Origin: Microvirga sp.
Lineage (GTDB): Bacteria; Pseudomonadota; Alphaproteobacteria; Rhizobiales; Beijerinckiaceae
Length of the DNA stretch: 64,000 bases
NCBI RefSeq assembly: GCF_014699075.1
Contig: NZ_JACXAB010000007.1
Location: 186,001 to 250,000 of the forward strand
Direction of reading: 5' to 3'
The translations under genes were made by a program, and so were the position numbers. The notes beneath the pieces are model-generated. The model was not told the DNA's origin and searched no databases. It was given only the letters and a program-made list of their open reading frames with translations. Shown piece by piece: positions 26,273 through 35,681 of the stretch; position 1 is the stretch's first letter; each line of letters opens with the position of its first letter.

Positions 26273-28420
26273 TTAGGACGCATAGCGCTGCCGGGTCTCA
26301 GGGGCTTCGTCGGCGTCGGTCACCATCGTGGCGATCGGGAAGGTGATCACGCAGCGAACGCCTGCCGGTGCAAAATCGAGCTTGATCTCGCCCCCGAGCT
26401 GCTGCGCCAGGCCGCGCTGGATCAGCTTGGTTCCAAAACCCTGACGCTCCGGTTTCTTCACGGTCGGACCGCCGCTCTCCGCCCATTCGACGAGAAGCGA
26501 AGGCGGAGCGCTGCCAGAGGTGACGGCCCACATCACATAAACCCTTCCGTCCGGAACCGAGAGGCTGCCGTATTTGACGGCATTCGTCGCCATTTCGTGA
26601 ATGGCCAACCCTAAGGCGAGCACCGCGCTCGGCTGGAGGTTGATCCTCGGCCCCTTCAGGCGGATGCGCTGACGCAGGGCGTCCTGGTAAGGATCGAGCT
26701 CGCTCTTGAGCACATCTTCGAGAAGCGCGCCCTGCCACTGGGTGGTCGTCAGAAGATCGTGGGTTTTGGCAAGCCCGTGCAGGCGATCCATGAAAGCGTT
26801 CCAGGCTGCAGGATCCGTGTTCTCGGCCGAACGGCGGGTCAGCGAGGCCACCGACTGCACGGTCGCCAACGTGTTCTTCACGCGGTGGTTCAGCTCGTGC
26901 AGCAGAAGCGCCTGCCGTTCGTCGGCAAGCTTGCGCTCGGTGATTTCCTGCGAGACGCCGACCATGGACAACTGGCCGTTTGCGCCAATCCGCATCCGCC
27001 CGCTGACACGGATCCAATGCTCGCTCTCGTCGGGCCAGATCGTGCGATACTCCACAATCAGATCCGTGTTGTCGGCGATCGCCTGCGCCACGGCCTCGGC
27101 CTGCATCGCGCGGTCATCGGGATGGATGGACGCGACGAGATCCGCGTAGGTGAACGGCTCGTCGCGGCCCCGGCCGAAATTGGCCCGGCAGGTTGCGGAG
27201 GTGATGAAGGTGCCCGTCTCCGGGGTGAATTCCCACGAGCCGAAATGCCCGGCATTGAGCGCCAGGCGCAGGCGCGCCTCGCTCTCGGCCATTTGCGCGA
27301 GAACATCCTCCCGGTCGCGCTCATGCTGGCGGATATCGGCCGACGCCTCTGCAAGCGCCGACTTGATCGTGTCGAATTCCAGAACCTGCGTGGTGTCCGG
27401 TCCGGAGACCTCCTCCCGACGGCCAAGGGCCTGGGCTGCCGCGACCAGCTGGTCGACGGGCCTTGCAATCGCGCGCGACAGAAGAGCCGCCAGGAGGAGT
27501 CCGATGAGGGCAACTCCGGCCAGGATCGTAAGCCAGAAAAGCGAACGCTCGATCGACTGGGCCAGCTCCGAGGTCGGGATGCTGATGATGAAGGACCAGC
27601 CATAGGTGGGTGACTGGCTGAAATAGGTGCGAACCGCAATGCCGTCGAGCGTGACGCTCTGGATAATGCCCTCGGAAGACGTAGCAAGGGCTTCCTGGAC
27701 ATTGGCACTGGCGGGCTGGCCGACGAACCGCTCCGGCGCGCGGGACCGGGCCACGATGCGCTTGCTGCGATCGAGCACCGCAGCATTCCAGCCATCGACG
27801 ATCCTCTGATCCCGGATGATGTTTTGAAACGCCTCGGGCGTGATGGCAAGCGACAGGATGTAGGCCACGGTGTCGTCGATGATGACCGGGACGTCGATGG
27901 TGATCAGGCGTTGTCCCGTCAGCGAACCGGAATAGAGATTCGAGACATGGGGCTCGCGCGTGTCCCGCACCTGCCGAAGCACATCCGATCGGTTGCTGTC
28001 CGGCAAGCGAACGCCGTAGGGCACGCGGGTGTTGAAGATGACGCGCCCGCCCGGCTCGAAGAGCGCGATCCAGGAAGGGTCCGCGAGACCGACATCCTTC
28101 ACCCGTTTGTAGAAGCCCTCGAAGTCGCCACCGGCCAGGGTTGGCGATTGCGAGAGGACCCGCATGGCCAGAACCGATTTGTCGATTTCACGATCCAGCA
28201 GCAGGCTCAAGGCCCGCGCGGTCTCCTGCATGCGCTGATCGACGGCCTGCTGCTCGGCCCTGTAGCCCGAGTAGAAGCCCCCGGCCGCCACCAGGATGAT
28301 CGGCAGCGCGATGGCGAGCACCAGCCCCCACAGAATCTGCCGCAGCGAGATCCTGGCTCTTGCCTGAAGACCCATAGCCGCTTGTGCAGTGTTCGTTTCG
28401 GCCGTGGGTTCGCGCGCCAT
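26273..28420 (-). CDS. membrane sensor histidine kinase, HWE type, 715 aa
   Basis: Order: N-terminal membrane helix (about 29 to 50), a periplasmic Cache-like sensor domain (about 55 to 280), a second helix (FWLTILAGVALIGLLLAALL), a HAMP-like linker, a PAS domain (about 385 to 500), and a kinase of the HWE group with the phosphoacceptor His in LLHELNHRVKNTLATVQSVA and the Asn box in HEMATNAVKYGSLS. It begins four bases after the receiver-kinase hybrid gene and is transcribed with it. Such kinases in Hyphomicrobiales feed general stress or light responses. Confidence 0.92.
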   Translation of the reverse strand: MAREPTAETNTAQAAMGLQARARISLRQILWGLVLAIALPIILVAAGGFYSGYRAEQQAVDQRMQETARALSLLLDREIDKSVLAMRVLSQSPTLAGGDFEGFYKRVKDVGLADPSWIALFEPGGRVIFNTRVPYGVRLPDSNRSDVLRQVRDTREPHVSNLYSGSLTGQRLITIDVPVIIDDTVAYILSLAITPEAFQNIIRDQRIVDGWNAAVLDRSKRIVARSRAPERFVGQPASANVQEALATSSEGIIQSVTLDGIAVRTYFSQSPTYGWSFIISIPTSELAQSIERSLFWLTILAGVALIGLLLAALLSRAIARPVDQLVAAAQALGRREEVSGPDTTQVLEFDTIKSALAEASADIRQHERDREDVLAQMAESEARLRLALNAGHFGSWEFTPETGTFITSATCRANFGRGRDEPFTYADLVASIHPDDRAMQAEAVAQAIADNTDLIVEYRTIWPDESEHWIRVSGRMRIGANGQLSMVGVSQEITERKLADERQALLLHELNHRVKNTLATVQSVASLTRRSAENTDPAAWNAFMDRLHGLAKTHDLLTTTQWQGALLEDVLKSELDPYQDALRQRIRLKGPRINLQPSAVLALGLAIHEMATNAVKYGSLSVPDGRVYVMWAVTSGSAPPSLLVEWAESGGPTVKKPERQGFGTKLIQRGLAQQLGGEIKLDFAPAGVRCVITFPIATMVTDADEAPETRQRYAS

Positions 28421-28424
28421 CGTG

Positions 28425-29474
28425 CTAACTCACGTCCTGCGCCGGCATGGTGACGCGCACGAGCGTCGCCGGTTCATCCGGCGGCCATTCCACATGGGCA
28501 TCGAGCTGGCGCGACAGGGCCTTCAGGACCGTGCCGGACGCGCCGTTCTGCGCCGCCTGCTTCTCCTCGGCGCTGAAGGCATCGTCCGAGAGCTGGAACA
28601 GCAGAACACCCTGGCGGATGCGCAAGGTGAGCTTCAGCTTGCCGTGGCGTTCGATGTAGGCGTGGCTGAGCGCGTTGACGACGATCTCGTTGAACAGGAG
28701 CGCGATGGGCGCCGCCTTGGAGGCCTCCACCTCCACGTTTTCGACCTCGAACTCCGGCACGATCCTCACGCCGGGGATTGCAGCGGTCAGCTCCTGGCAC
28801 AGCCCCTTTGCGAAGCTGGACGCATCGAAGCGCGCCGCACCCTTGCCGTCGTAGAGATCCCGATGCGCCGCGGCCAGCGCCTGCAGGCGCTCCCTCATGC
28901 GGCCGAGCACCTGCCGGCTCTGATCGTCCTCGGCCTGGCGGATCTCGATTCCGATCAGGGACAGCAGAAGCTGGAGGTTGTTCTTCACCCGGTGGTCGAG
29001 CTCGTGCAGAAGCGCTGTCTGCCGATCGAGAAGCGTGTGAAGGGCATCCTGCGCCAAGTGCTTGTCGGCCCGTTCGCGGGCTTCGGCGAGCGCCCGCAGA
29101 ACGGTGCCCGGAAGCCGGTCGAGGCTGTGCTTGAGCACATAGTCGGTGGCGCCGCGCTTGAGCGCTTCGACCGCCACCTCCTCGCCGAGCGCCCCGGACA
29201 CGAACACGAAAGGCGTGCCGGGAGCCCGTGCCTGCACGATCTCCAGCGCGCTCAGACCGTCGAAGGCCGGCAGCCTGTAATCGGCCAGGATGATATCCCA
29301 GCCCTCGTCCTGCACCGCTCTCGCGAAATCCGCCGCGGTGTCGACGCGCTCGATCGTGACGTCAAGACTGGCGGAGGCCAGCGCCTCCGTCACCAGCTCA
29401 GCATCGAGCACGCTATCCTCCAGCAGGAGGATGCGCAGCATCGGGCCGGACGGGGGACGGGCCTGCACGCTCAT
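28425..29474 (-). CDS. receiver domain - HisKA_2 kinase hybrid, 349 aa
   Basis: The N-terminal 125 residues form a receiver (LLLEDS acidic pocket, phospho-Asp in ILADYRLPAFDG, Lys in VLKHS). A HisKA_2/HWE-like kinase follows, with His in LLHELDHRVKNNLQLLLSLI and an ATPase domain with Asn in LFNEIVVNALSHAY. This single-chain arrangement allows phosphate input from a kinase such as the phytochrome and output by its own kinase. It lies eight bases after the single-domain regulator and four before the HWE sensor kinase. Confidence 0.9.
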   Translation of the reverse strand: MSVQARPPSGPMLRILLLEDSVLDAELVTEALASASLDVTIERVDTAADFARAVQDEGWDIILADYRLPAFDGLSALEIVQARAPGTPFVFVSGALGEEVAVEALKRGATDYVLKHSLDRLPGTVLRALAEARERADKHLAQDALHTLLDRQTALLHELDHRVKNNLQLLLSLIGIEIRQAEDDQSRQVLGRMRERLQALAAAHRDLYDGKGAARFDASSFAKGLCQELTAAIPGVRIVPEFEVENVEVEASKAAPIALLFNEIVVNALSHAYIERHGKLKLTLRIRQGVLLFQLSDDAFSAEEKQAAQNGASGTVLKALSRQLDAHVEWPPDEPATLVRVTMPAQDVS

Positions 29475-29482
29475 CGGTGCCG

Positions 29483-29932
29483 TTACTCTCCGTGGCGCCG
29501 CGGCGGCGGTTCGTTGAGGATGGCCCAGAACACGCCGAGGTCCTGGATCGCGTCGAAGAATTCGCGGAAGCCCACCGGCTTCACCACGAAGGCGTTCACC
29601 CCGAGCTCGTAGCTGCGCACGAGGTCGCTCTCCTCCCGCGAGGAGGTGAGCATCACCACCGGCGTCTGCCTGAGATGCGGATCGGTCTTCACCTTCTCCA
29701 GCACCTCGAGCCCGTCCACTTTCGGCAGCTTGAGGTCGAGCAGGACCACGGCGGGGTCGCTGGTGTTGCGGCTCTCATGCGGGCCGCGACGGTAGAGGAA
29801 ATCGAGGGCTTCCGCGCCGTCGCGCACCACCACGACCTCGTTGGCGAGCTGGCTCTGCTCCAGGGCCGCCAGGGTCAGTTCAAGATCCTTCGGGTTGTCC
29901 TCAACCAGCAGGATCGGCTTCAAATCCGGCAT
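29483..29932 (-). CDS. single-domain response regulator, Rcp-like, 149 aa
   Basis: A stand-alone receiver: acidic pair in LLVEDNPKDLELT, phospho-Asp in AVVLLDLKLPKVDG, Thr/Ser in VVMLTSSRE, and Lys in AFVVKPVGF. The insertion of about ten residues before the phospho-Asp and the C-terminal tail are typical of Rcp regulators partnered with phytochromes. It begins directly at the phytochrome stop with no spacer, so it is the probable cognate regulator. Confidence 0.92.
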   Translation of the reverse strand: MPDLKPILLVEDNPKDLELTLAALEQSQLANEVVVVRDGAEALDFLYRRGPHESRNTSDPAVVLLDLKLPKVDGLEVLEKVKTDPHLRQTPVVMLTSSREESDLVRSYELGVNAFVVKPVGFREFFDAIQDLGVFWAILNEPPPRRHGE

Positions 29933-32179
29933 TTACGCCGCTCCTTCAGTCTTTGTTTCATCCGGCAGGGCAACGAAGAAGGCCGCGCCCCGGTTGAGCG
30001 TGCCCTCGGCCCAGGCCCGGCCCCCATGTCTCTCGACGATGCGGCGCACATTGGCCAGCCCGATGCCGGTTCCCTCGAAATCCTCCATCCGGTGCAGCCG
30101 CTGGAAGACGCCGAAGAGCTTGTCGATGTACTTCATATCGAATCCGACGCCGTTGTCGCGCACGAAAAACACCTTCTCTCCATCGTTGCGGGTGGAGCCG
30201 ATCTCGATGCGCGCCTTCTCCCGGGGGCGGGTGTATTTTAGGGCATTGTCGAGAAGATTTTCAAATACCAGGCGGATCAGCACCGGGTCGGCCGTCACCT
30301 CGGGCAGGTCGCCGATCACCCAGTCGACCCGGCGACCGGCCGCATGCGCCATGAGCTGCTGCCGCACCTCGTCGATCATGCGATGCACGTCGACCCGCCG
30401 GGGTTTCAGGGCCGTGCGGCCCATCTGCGAGAACCGCAGCAGGTTGTCCACGAGGGTTCCGGCCGTGTAGGCCGAGTCGATGATCGTGTCGACGTAGCGC
30501 CTGCCCTTCTCCGACAGGTCGCTCCCTTCCTGCTTCTTCAGGAGCTCGGAATAGCCGACGATATGCCGGAACGGCGCGCGAAGGTCGTGGGAGACCGAAT
30601 AGGAGAAGGCCTCCAATTCCTTGTTGGAGCGGCGCAGCTCCTCGGAGATGGACGCCAGCTCCTCGGCCCGGCGCAGCACGATGCCCACGATGGCGTGGCG
30701 CAGTTCCCTGACCGCCTCGATCTCGCTCCGGTCCCAGGGCAGGGAGCGCTCCCGTACCGTTTCCTTCCAGATCTCGAAGGAGCGGCGGGGATGGAGCCGG
30801 GCCGTGCCCGCCTCTTCCTGCACCGGTTTCTGCGGATTGCCGCCCCATTTCACCGTCTGGACCGCCTCGGGGCGGAACCAGAGCACATAGCTCGACTGCG
30901 CCTTCGAGATCGAGATCGCCAGAAGGCCGCTGGCCTGGTCAGTATAGGCCTTTGCCGCCGGGAAGACCTGAGACAGGCTGTCCGTCGCGAAAACGTCCTC
31001 CTGGCTGTGCCGCGAAAGCCAGCCGAACAGAGCCCTAACCTTCTCCTCGCCGGGAGTCTGGCCGAGACACCAGCAATGGTCCTGCGTCAGCACCGCCGCT
31101 CCCTGCGCTCCCGCGAGCAGCATGAGGTCGTCCGGGTGGTTCACGAGGCCGGCGATGAAATGCTCTTCCGCCGCCATGTGGGCGAGGAGCCGCGTCTGCA
31201 CGGTGCCGAGACGCACCCGGTTTTCGGCGAGCGACGTGTTCTCGCGCGCCTCGAGCTGCAAGGAAAAGATCTGAGTGAGAAAATCGCAGGCGTTGCGCAC
31301 CTGGAGCGAGACCCGCTTCGGCTCCTTGCTGTGGCACGAGATCAGGCCCCACAGCCTGCCGTCGCGCAGGATCGAGATCGACATGGAGGCGAGCGTGCCC
31401 ATGTTGCGCATGTATTCGAGATGCACCGGCGAGACGCTGCGCAGCACCGAGTCGCTCAGGTCCAGCGGTGCGGGATCCCGCGACTGGATCGGCACGGGTG
31501 TGTAGTTGGCATCGGAAATGATGCGCAGGCGGTTGCGCCGGTAGAGTTCCCGCGCCTGGGCCGGAATGTCGGAGGCCGGAAAGCGCAGGTCCAGGTAGGA
31601 CGGCAGCGCCTCGTTGCGGTCCTCAGCAACGACGGTGCCGTTCCAGTGCTCGTCGAAGCGGTAGATCAGCACCCGGTCGAACCCGGTCATGCGGCGGACG
31701 TCCTGCGCCGCAAGATGGTACAGGCTGTCGATGCTGGAGGCACCCTGCAGCTGCTCCACGAAGCGGCGGAGGGTGGGATAGAGCGAGTCGAGGCTTGAGA
31801 CGGAATCGGGTGGCGTCTCCTCAAGCTCCAGGACGGCATAGTCGCCCGAGCGGGAGACCGCAGCCTCGTAGGCCCGCTGGCCCGTTGCGGTGGCAAGCCC
31901 GATTGTGCGCAGATAGCGTGTGGTCCCGGCCAGTGGCGGATCGGCGAGCGGTGCCTCGAATTCCCGGGTCAGGACCGGCAGGACTTCGGCAAAGGGCCGG
32001 CCCAGGATGGCTGCGGGATCGAGCCCGAAAATGTCCGCAACATTGGCGCTGGCATAGGCGAGCGTCCGGTCGGAGAGCCGAAGCGCCAGAAGGATTCCGT
32101 GCGGCTGGATGCTGCCCGGAATATGGATCGGCTCCCGGTCGCAGGCGGTCAGATCGATGTCTTGCGTTTGCAGGGTCAT
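29933..32179 (-). CDS. bphP: bacteriophytochrome histidine kinase, 748 aa
   Basis: PAS-GAF-PHY sensor followed by a HisKA-HATPase kinase. The chromophore-binding Cys is at residue 13 in LTACDREPIHIPGSIQPHG, the GAF domain has the signature FPASDIPAQARELY, and the kinase has His in YSVSHDLRAPF. Binding biliverdin, it senses red and far-red light. The ATG at 32179 is chosen because it overlaps the heme oxygenase stop as ATGA; an ATG at 32197 would add six residues. The operon also encodes heme oxygenase and two receiver proteins. Confidence 0.95.
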   Translation of the reverse strand: MTLQTQDIDLTACDREPIHIPGSIQPHGILLALRLSDRTLAYASANVADIFGLDPAAILGRPFAEVLPVLTREFEAPLADPPLAGTTRYLRTIGLATATGQRAYEAAVSRSGDYAVLELEETPPDSVSSLDSLYPTLRRFVEQLQGASSIDSLYHLAAQDVRRMTGFDRVLIYRFDEHWNGTVVAEDRNEALPSYLDLRFPASDIPAQARELYRRNRLRIISDANYTPVPIQSRDPAPLDLSDSVLRSVSPVHLEYMRNMGTLASMSISILRDGRLWGLISCHSKEPKRVSLQVRNACDFLTQIFSLQLEARENTSLAENRVRLGTVQTRLLAHMAAEEHFIAGLVNHPDDLMLLAGAQGAAVLTQDHCWCLGQTPGEEKVRALFGWLSRHSQEDVFATDSLSQVFPAAKAYTDQASGLLAISISKAQSSYVLWFRPEAVQTVKWGGNPQKPVQEEAGTARLHPRRSFEIWKETVRERSLPWDRSEIEAVRELRHAIVGIVLRRAEELASISEELRRSNKELEAFSYSVSHDLRAPFRHIVGYSELLKKQEGSDLSEKGRRYVDTIIDSAYTAGTLVDNLLRFSQMGRTALKPRRVDVHRMIDEVRQQLMAHAAGRRVDWVIGDLPEVTADPVLIRLVFENLLDNALKYTRPREKARIEIGSTRNDGEKVFFVRDNGVGFDMKYIDKLFGVFQRLHRMEDFEGTGIGLANVRRIVERHGGRAWAEGTLNRGAAFFVALPDETKTEGAA

Positions 32180-32742
32180 GGGGTCTCGCACAGCCAATCA
32201 TGCATCACGGTGAAGGTCTTCTGTGCGGACTCGACGATCAGATCGTCGACCTCCGGCGAGGACGCTTCCAGAAGCACCGCGCCGAACGACCTCCACATGG
32301 CCGCAATATCACGTCCGTAGCTGCGGAAATAGGCGCAGCCCGTCTCCGCGTCGAGCCCAAGTCGGTTCTCCACGTCGCGTGCGATGATGGCGCCGCCCAG
32401 CGTGGAACCCTCGACCACATACATGCTCCCGAGCACCGCTTCCGCGCGTGAGAGCGGCATCAGAGGCCGGCATTGTGGCAATCGGATGATGTCTCCCGAT
32501 TTTAGTCCTAAGGCTTCAAGATCCTGGACCAGGAGCTGCGTCTTGCGACGGCGCTCGAAGAAGCTGCGATCCGGTGCCTTGCCGGCCGCGTTCTCCTCCC
32601 AGGCCTTGTGGAACCCGTAGAAGCGGATCAGCAGGTCCCGGTAGGCGTCCCGCGAGGCGATGCGGCGGTCGAGGTCCATGGCCGCCTCGATGCGGTCGTG
32701 AGCCGCGCGGGTCTCCGTTTTCAGTCGTGCCAGGATCGTCAT
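32176..32742 (-). CDS. bphO: heme oxygenase (biliverdin-forming), 188 aa
   Basis: The N-terminus has the proximal His in LKTETRAAHDRIEAAMD, and the distal helix is present (LGSMYVVEGSTLGGAIIA). Bacterial heme oxygenases of about 190 residues open the heme ring to give biliverdin, the chromophore for the phytochrome downstream. The ATG at 32742 overlaps the stop of the ABC permease gene as ATGA, and its own stop overlaps the phytochrome start in the same way. Confidence 0.93.
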   Translation of the reverse strand: MTILARLKTETRAAHDRIEAAMDLDRRIASRDAYRDLLIRFYGFHKAWEENAAGKAPDRSFFERRRKTQLLVQDLEALGLKSGDIIRLPQCRPLMPLSRAEAVLGSMYVVEGSTLGGAIIARDVENRLGLDAETGCAYFRSYGRDIAAMWRSFGAVLLEASSPEVDDLIVESAQKTFTVMHDWLCETP

Positions 32743-33494
32743 GCAATCTCGTCCAAGGGACGGCCCAGCCGCCTGGCAGCCGCCCGCTCGGCCAGACCCA
32801 GCCCGTCGTGAATCAAAACCGCCAGCAAGGCAACCACCAGTCCGCCTTGCAGGATGAACGCGACATTGTTGGATTGAAGCCCGGCGATGATCACTTCGCC
32901 CAACCCCTTGGCCGCCACGGTCGAACCGATGGTGGCCGTGCCCAGGCTGATGATCACCGAGAGGCGGATGCCGGCGAGGATGACCGGCAGGGCGAGCGGC
33001 AGCTCCACCTGCCACAGGCGCTGCCATGCATTCATGCCCATGCCCCTGGCGGCCTCCAACGTACGGGGCGACACCTCCGTCAGGCCGGCCAGCGTGTTCT
33101 CGAAGATGGGCAGGAGACCGTAAAGGAACAGCGCGATGAAGGTCGGCTTCTCCCCGAACCCCACAAGCGGCACGGCGATCGCCAGCACCGCGATGGGCGG
33201 GAAGGTCTGTCCGATATTCACGAGGCTGCGCGAGAGCGGCAGGAACTCACGCCCCGCAGGCCGGGTGACGAAGATGGCGAGCGCCACCGCCAGGATGGTG
33301 CTGGCAAGGGTTGCGAGAAACACGATCCGCACATGCGACAGCGTGAGGGCGAGCAGGCTGCCCTGGTTGTAGATGGCCGGTGCGTTGTTCGCGGTCAGCG
33401 GCACGAACGCGAAGGCGAAGAGCTGCGGCCTCGTCACGAAGACGACGAGCAGGAGCAGCGCCGCAGCGCGAAAGGTGACGGCACGCGTGCTCAT
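32739..33494 (-). CDS. yehW: osmoprotectant ABC transporter permease, YehW-like, 251 aa
   Basis: A BPD-transp-1 type permease of about six membrane helices with the EAA loop (EAARGMGMNAWQRLWQVELP). The arrangement of one long and one short permease, an ATPase and a binding protein matches E. coli YehZYXW, a glycine betaine/proline betaine-type transporter. The ATG overlaps the ATPase stop; its stop overlaps the heme oxygenase start, so it links the transporter to the phytochrome genes. Confidence 0.9.
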   Translation of the reverse strand: MSTRAVTFRAAALLLLVVFVTRPQLFAFAFVPLTANNAPAIYNQGSLLALTLSHVRIVFLATLASTILAVALAIFVTRPAGREFLPLSRSLVNIGQTFPPIAVLAIAVPLVGFGEKPTFIALFLYGLLPIFENTLAGLTEVSPRTLEAARGMGMNAWQRLWQVELPLALPVILAGIRLSVIISLGTATIGSTVAAKGLGEVIIAGLQSNNVAFILQGGLVVALLAVLIHDGLGLAERAAARRLGRPLDEIA

Positions 33495-34432
33495 GACAGG
33501 GACGCCCGCCCGTGTTTGAGGATGCCGTCGACGCTGATGCGCCCGACAGGCGCGCCCGATGCGTCGGTTACGGGAAGAGCGGGCCGGCCGCGCCAGATCA
33601 GCTGCGCCAGCGCATCGCGCAAGGTCGCCGAGACGGTGATCGGCTCACCCTCGGCGGATCCGGGCTCCATGGCGTCCTTCACCGTCACGAGGGACAGCAG
33701 GCGGAAGGGCCGCTCCGCCGTGCCGACGAGCTGCTCCACGAAGGCTTCCGCCGGATGGGTCAGCAGATCGGCGGGCTTTGCATATTGCAGGAGCCGTGCC
33801 TGGTCCATGACGGCGATCCGGTCGCCCAGGTGGAAGGCCTCGTTCATGTCGTGGGTGACCAGCACGATGGTGGTGCCGAGCCGGCGCTGGATTGCCAGGA
33901 GATCGTCCTGCGCCTTGCCGCGGATCACGGGATCGAGCGAGCCGAACGGCTCATCCATCAGCAGAAGCGCAGGCTTTGCGGCGAGCGCCCGGGCGACACC
34001 GACGCGCTGCTGCTGGCCGCCGGACAACTGATGCGGAAATTTTTGGGCGAACTCGCCCGGATCGAGCTGAAACAGGTCGAGCAGTTCCTCGACGCGGGCC
34101 GCAATGCGCCGCCTGTCCCAGCCGAGAAGGCGCGGCACCGTACTGATGTTCTCGGCGACCGTGCGGTGCGGGAACAAGCCGTAGCCCTGGATGACATAGC
34201 CGATGCGATGCCGAAGCTCGTCCTCGGGCAATGTTGCGGTGTCCTGCCCGTCGATGAGAACGCGACCTGTGTTGGGAACGACGAGCCGGTTGATCATGCG
34301 CAGCAGGGTCGACTTGCCGGCCCCCGAGGTGCCGACGACGACCGCGATCTCGCCGTCTCCGACCGCGAAGGACACGTCGTCGACGACGATATTATCGCCA
34401 TAGTGTTTGCTGAGATGCTCAATCTCGATCAT
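33491..34432 (-). CDS. yehX: osmoprotectant ABC transporter ATPase, YehX-like, 313 aa
   Basis: Walker A (VVGTSGAGKSTLLR), signature (QLSGGQQQRVGVARALA) and Walker B (LLLMDEPFGSLDP) are complete. The C-terminal part (KDAMEPGSAEGEPITVSAT, PVGRISVDGILKHG) resembles a single CBS-like domain, as in OpuCA/ProV proteins. It energises uptake of a quaternary ammonium solute. The start overlaps the upstream permease by 14 bases; the stop overlaps the next permease as ATGA. Confidence 0.93.
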   Translation of the reverse strand: MIEIEHLSKHYGDNIVVDDVSFAVGDGEIAVVVGTSGAGKSTLLRMINRLVVPNTGRVLIDGQDTATLPEDELRHRIGYVIQGYGLFPHRTVAENISTVPRLLGWDRRRIAARVEELLDLFQLDPGEFAQKFPHQLSGGQQQRVGVARALAAKPALLLMDEPFGSLDPVIRGKAQDDLLAIQRRLGTTIVLVTHDMNEAFHLGDRIAVMDQARLLQYAKPADLLTHPAEAFVEQLVGTAERPFRLLSLVTVKDAMEPGSAEGEPITVSATLRDALAQLIWRGRPALPVTDASGAPVGRISVDGILKHGRASLS

Positions 34433-35630
34433 GCCCGCCCCGCCGTGTCAGGTCGATGATCGCATCGAGGATGATGGCCGCGGCAAAGGACAGGGCCACC
34501 GTCGGAAGGGCCCCGAGCAGCACGAGATCGATGGCCGTCTGGCCGATGCCCTGGAACACGAAGGTGCCGAACCCCCCTCCCCCGATCAGCGCGGCGATTG
34601 TCGCAAGCCCCAGGTTCTGGACCAGCACGATGCGGATGCCCGCGAGAATCACGGGAAATGCGAGCGGCAACTCGATCTGCACCAGGCGCTGGCGCCGCGA
34701 CAGGCCCATGCCGCGCGCGGCCTCGGTCACGTCGGCCGGCACCTGGCTCAACCCGGCCATCGTGTTGGCCACCACCGGCAGCAGGGAATAGAGAAACAGC
34801 GCAATGAAGGCCGGCGCCGCGCCGATGCCGCGGATGCCGAGCGCTGCGGCAAGCGGCACGTTTGCCGCCAGGTACCCGAGCGGCGCGATCAGGATGCCGA
34901 AGAGGGCAATGCTCGGGATCGTCTGCACGATGCTGAGCCCCTGCAGGAGGGCCGCCCGCAAAGCGGGAACCCGATGGCTTGCGAGGCCCAGAGGCAATCC
35001 CACGAGACAGGCGGCCCCCATGGACCCGAAGGCGAGCCACAGATGCTGGCGCCCCTCGCGCCAGAAGCTCTCCGCCCGGTTCGCGTATTCCTTCATCAGG
35101 GAGAGATCGCTCCAAGCCCCCGACAGGAGCAGAAGCGCCAGCATGCCCGCCGCGATGCTCAAGGCCGCGAGCCTCCCCCAAGGCCCCAAACGCAGGCGCG
35201 TCAGCGCGTCGGCGGCCAGGAGCGCAAAGGCGAGAGCGAGAAGCCAGAAGCCGATGGCAGGCGACACGCGGGCGAATGTGTTGCCCACCGGTGTGACGAA
35301 ACCCGCCGAGACGCCAACGGCGGGAAAGATCACGCACAATCCGAGGGAGGCTGCCGCCAGCCGGACGAGAGGCCTGTGCGCCAGTGCGGCGCAGAGCGCG
35401 ACCCCAATCACGACGAGGATGGTGCCGACAGCGCCTGCCGGCGGCAAGGCGTCGAAAAGCAGGCGCCCTTCGCCCGAGACAATGCGGTTGGCCCGATACG
35501 TGACGAAGGGGCTTGCGACCAGCGCAAGGCCGATGAGCCCGGCGATGACGCTCCCGAGCCGGTCCAAGTGCAAGGTGGGGCGCAGGGTTGGCATGCCGGG
35601 CGCAGTGGTTCGGGAGGAGATCGTATTCAC
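34419..35630 (-). CDS. yehY: osmoprotectant ABC transporter permease, YehY-like, 403 aa
   Basis: A long permease with extra N-terminal membrane helices (residues about 30 to 180) before the permease core with EAA loop (EAARGMGLSRRQRLVQIELP). E. coli YehY has the same long form. The start here is GTG at 35630 with a weak ribosome-binding site; an ATG 12 codons later is possible. It lies 51 bases after the binding-protein gene. Confidence 0.9.
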   Translation of the reverse strand: MNTISSRTTAPGMPTLRPTLHLDRLGSVIAGLIGLALVASPFVTYRANRIVSGEGRLLFDALPPAGAVGTILVVIGVALCAALAHRPLVRLAAASLGLCVIFPAVGVSAGFVTPVGNTFARVSPAIGFWLLALAFALLAADALTRLRLGPWGRLAALSIAAGMLALLLLSGAWSDLSLMKEYANRAESFWREGRQHLWLAFGSMGAACLVGLPLGLASHRVPALRAALLQGLSIVQTIPSIALFGILIAPLGYLAANVPLAAALGIRGIGAAPAFIALFLYSLLPVVANTMAGLSQVPADVTEAARGMGLSRRQRLVQIELPLAFPVILAGIRIVLVQNLGLATIAALIGGGGFGTFVFQGIGQTAIDLVLLGALPTVALSFAAAIILDAIIDLTRRGGHDRD

Positions 35631-35681
35631 AAAGCGTCCGGCTTTCGTCGCGCAACTCGTTCTTCAAATCGAGCCGTCAGA

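Noticed and set aside
30344..31798. Long plus-strand open frame opposite the phytochrome gene
   Set aside because: It is the antisense of a clear bacteriophytochrome and reflects high third-position GC. Similar shadows lie opposite the osmoprotectant permease, isocitrate lyase and cyclase genes.
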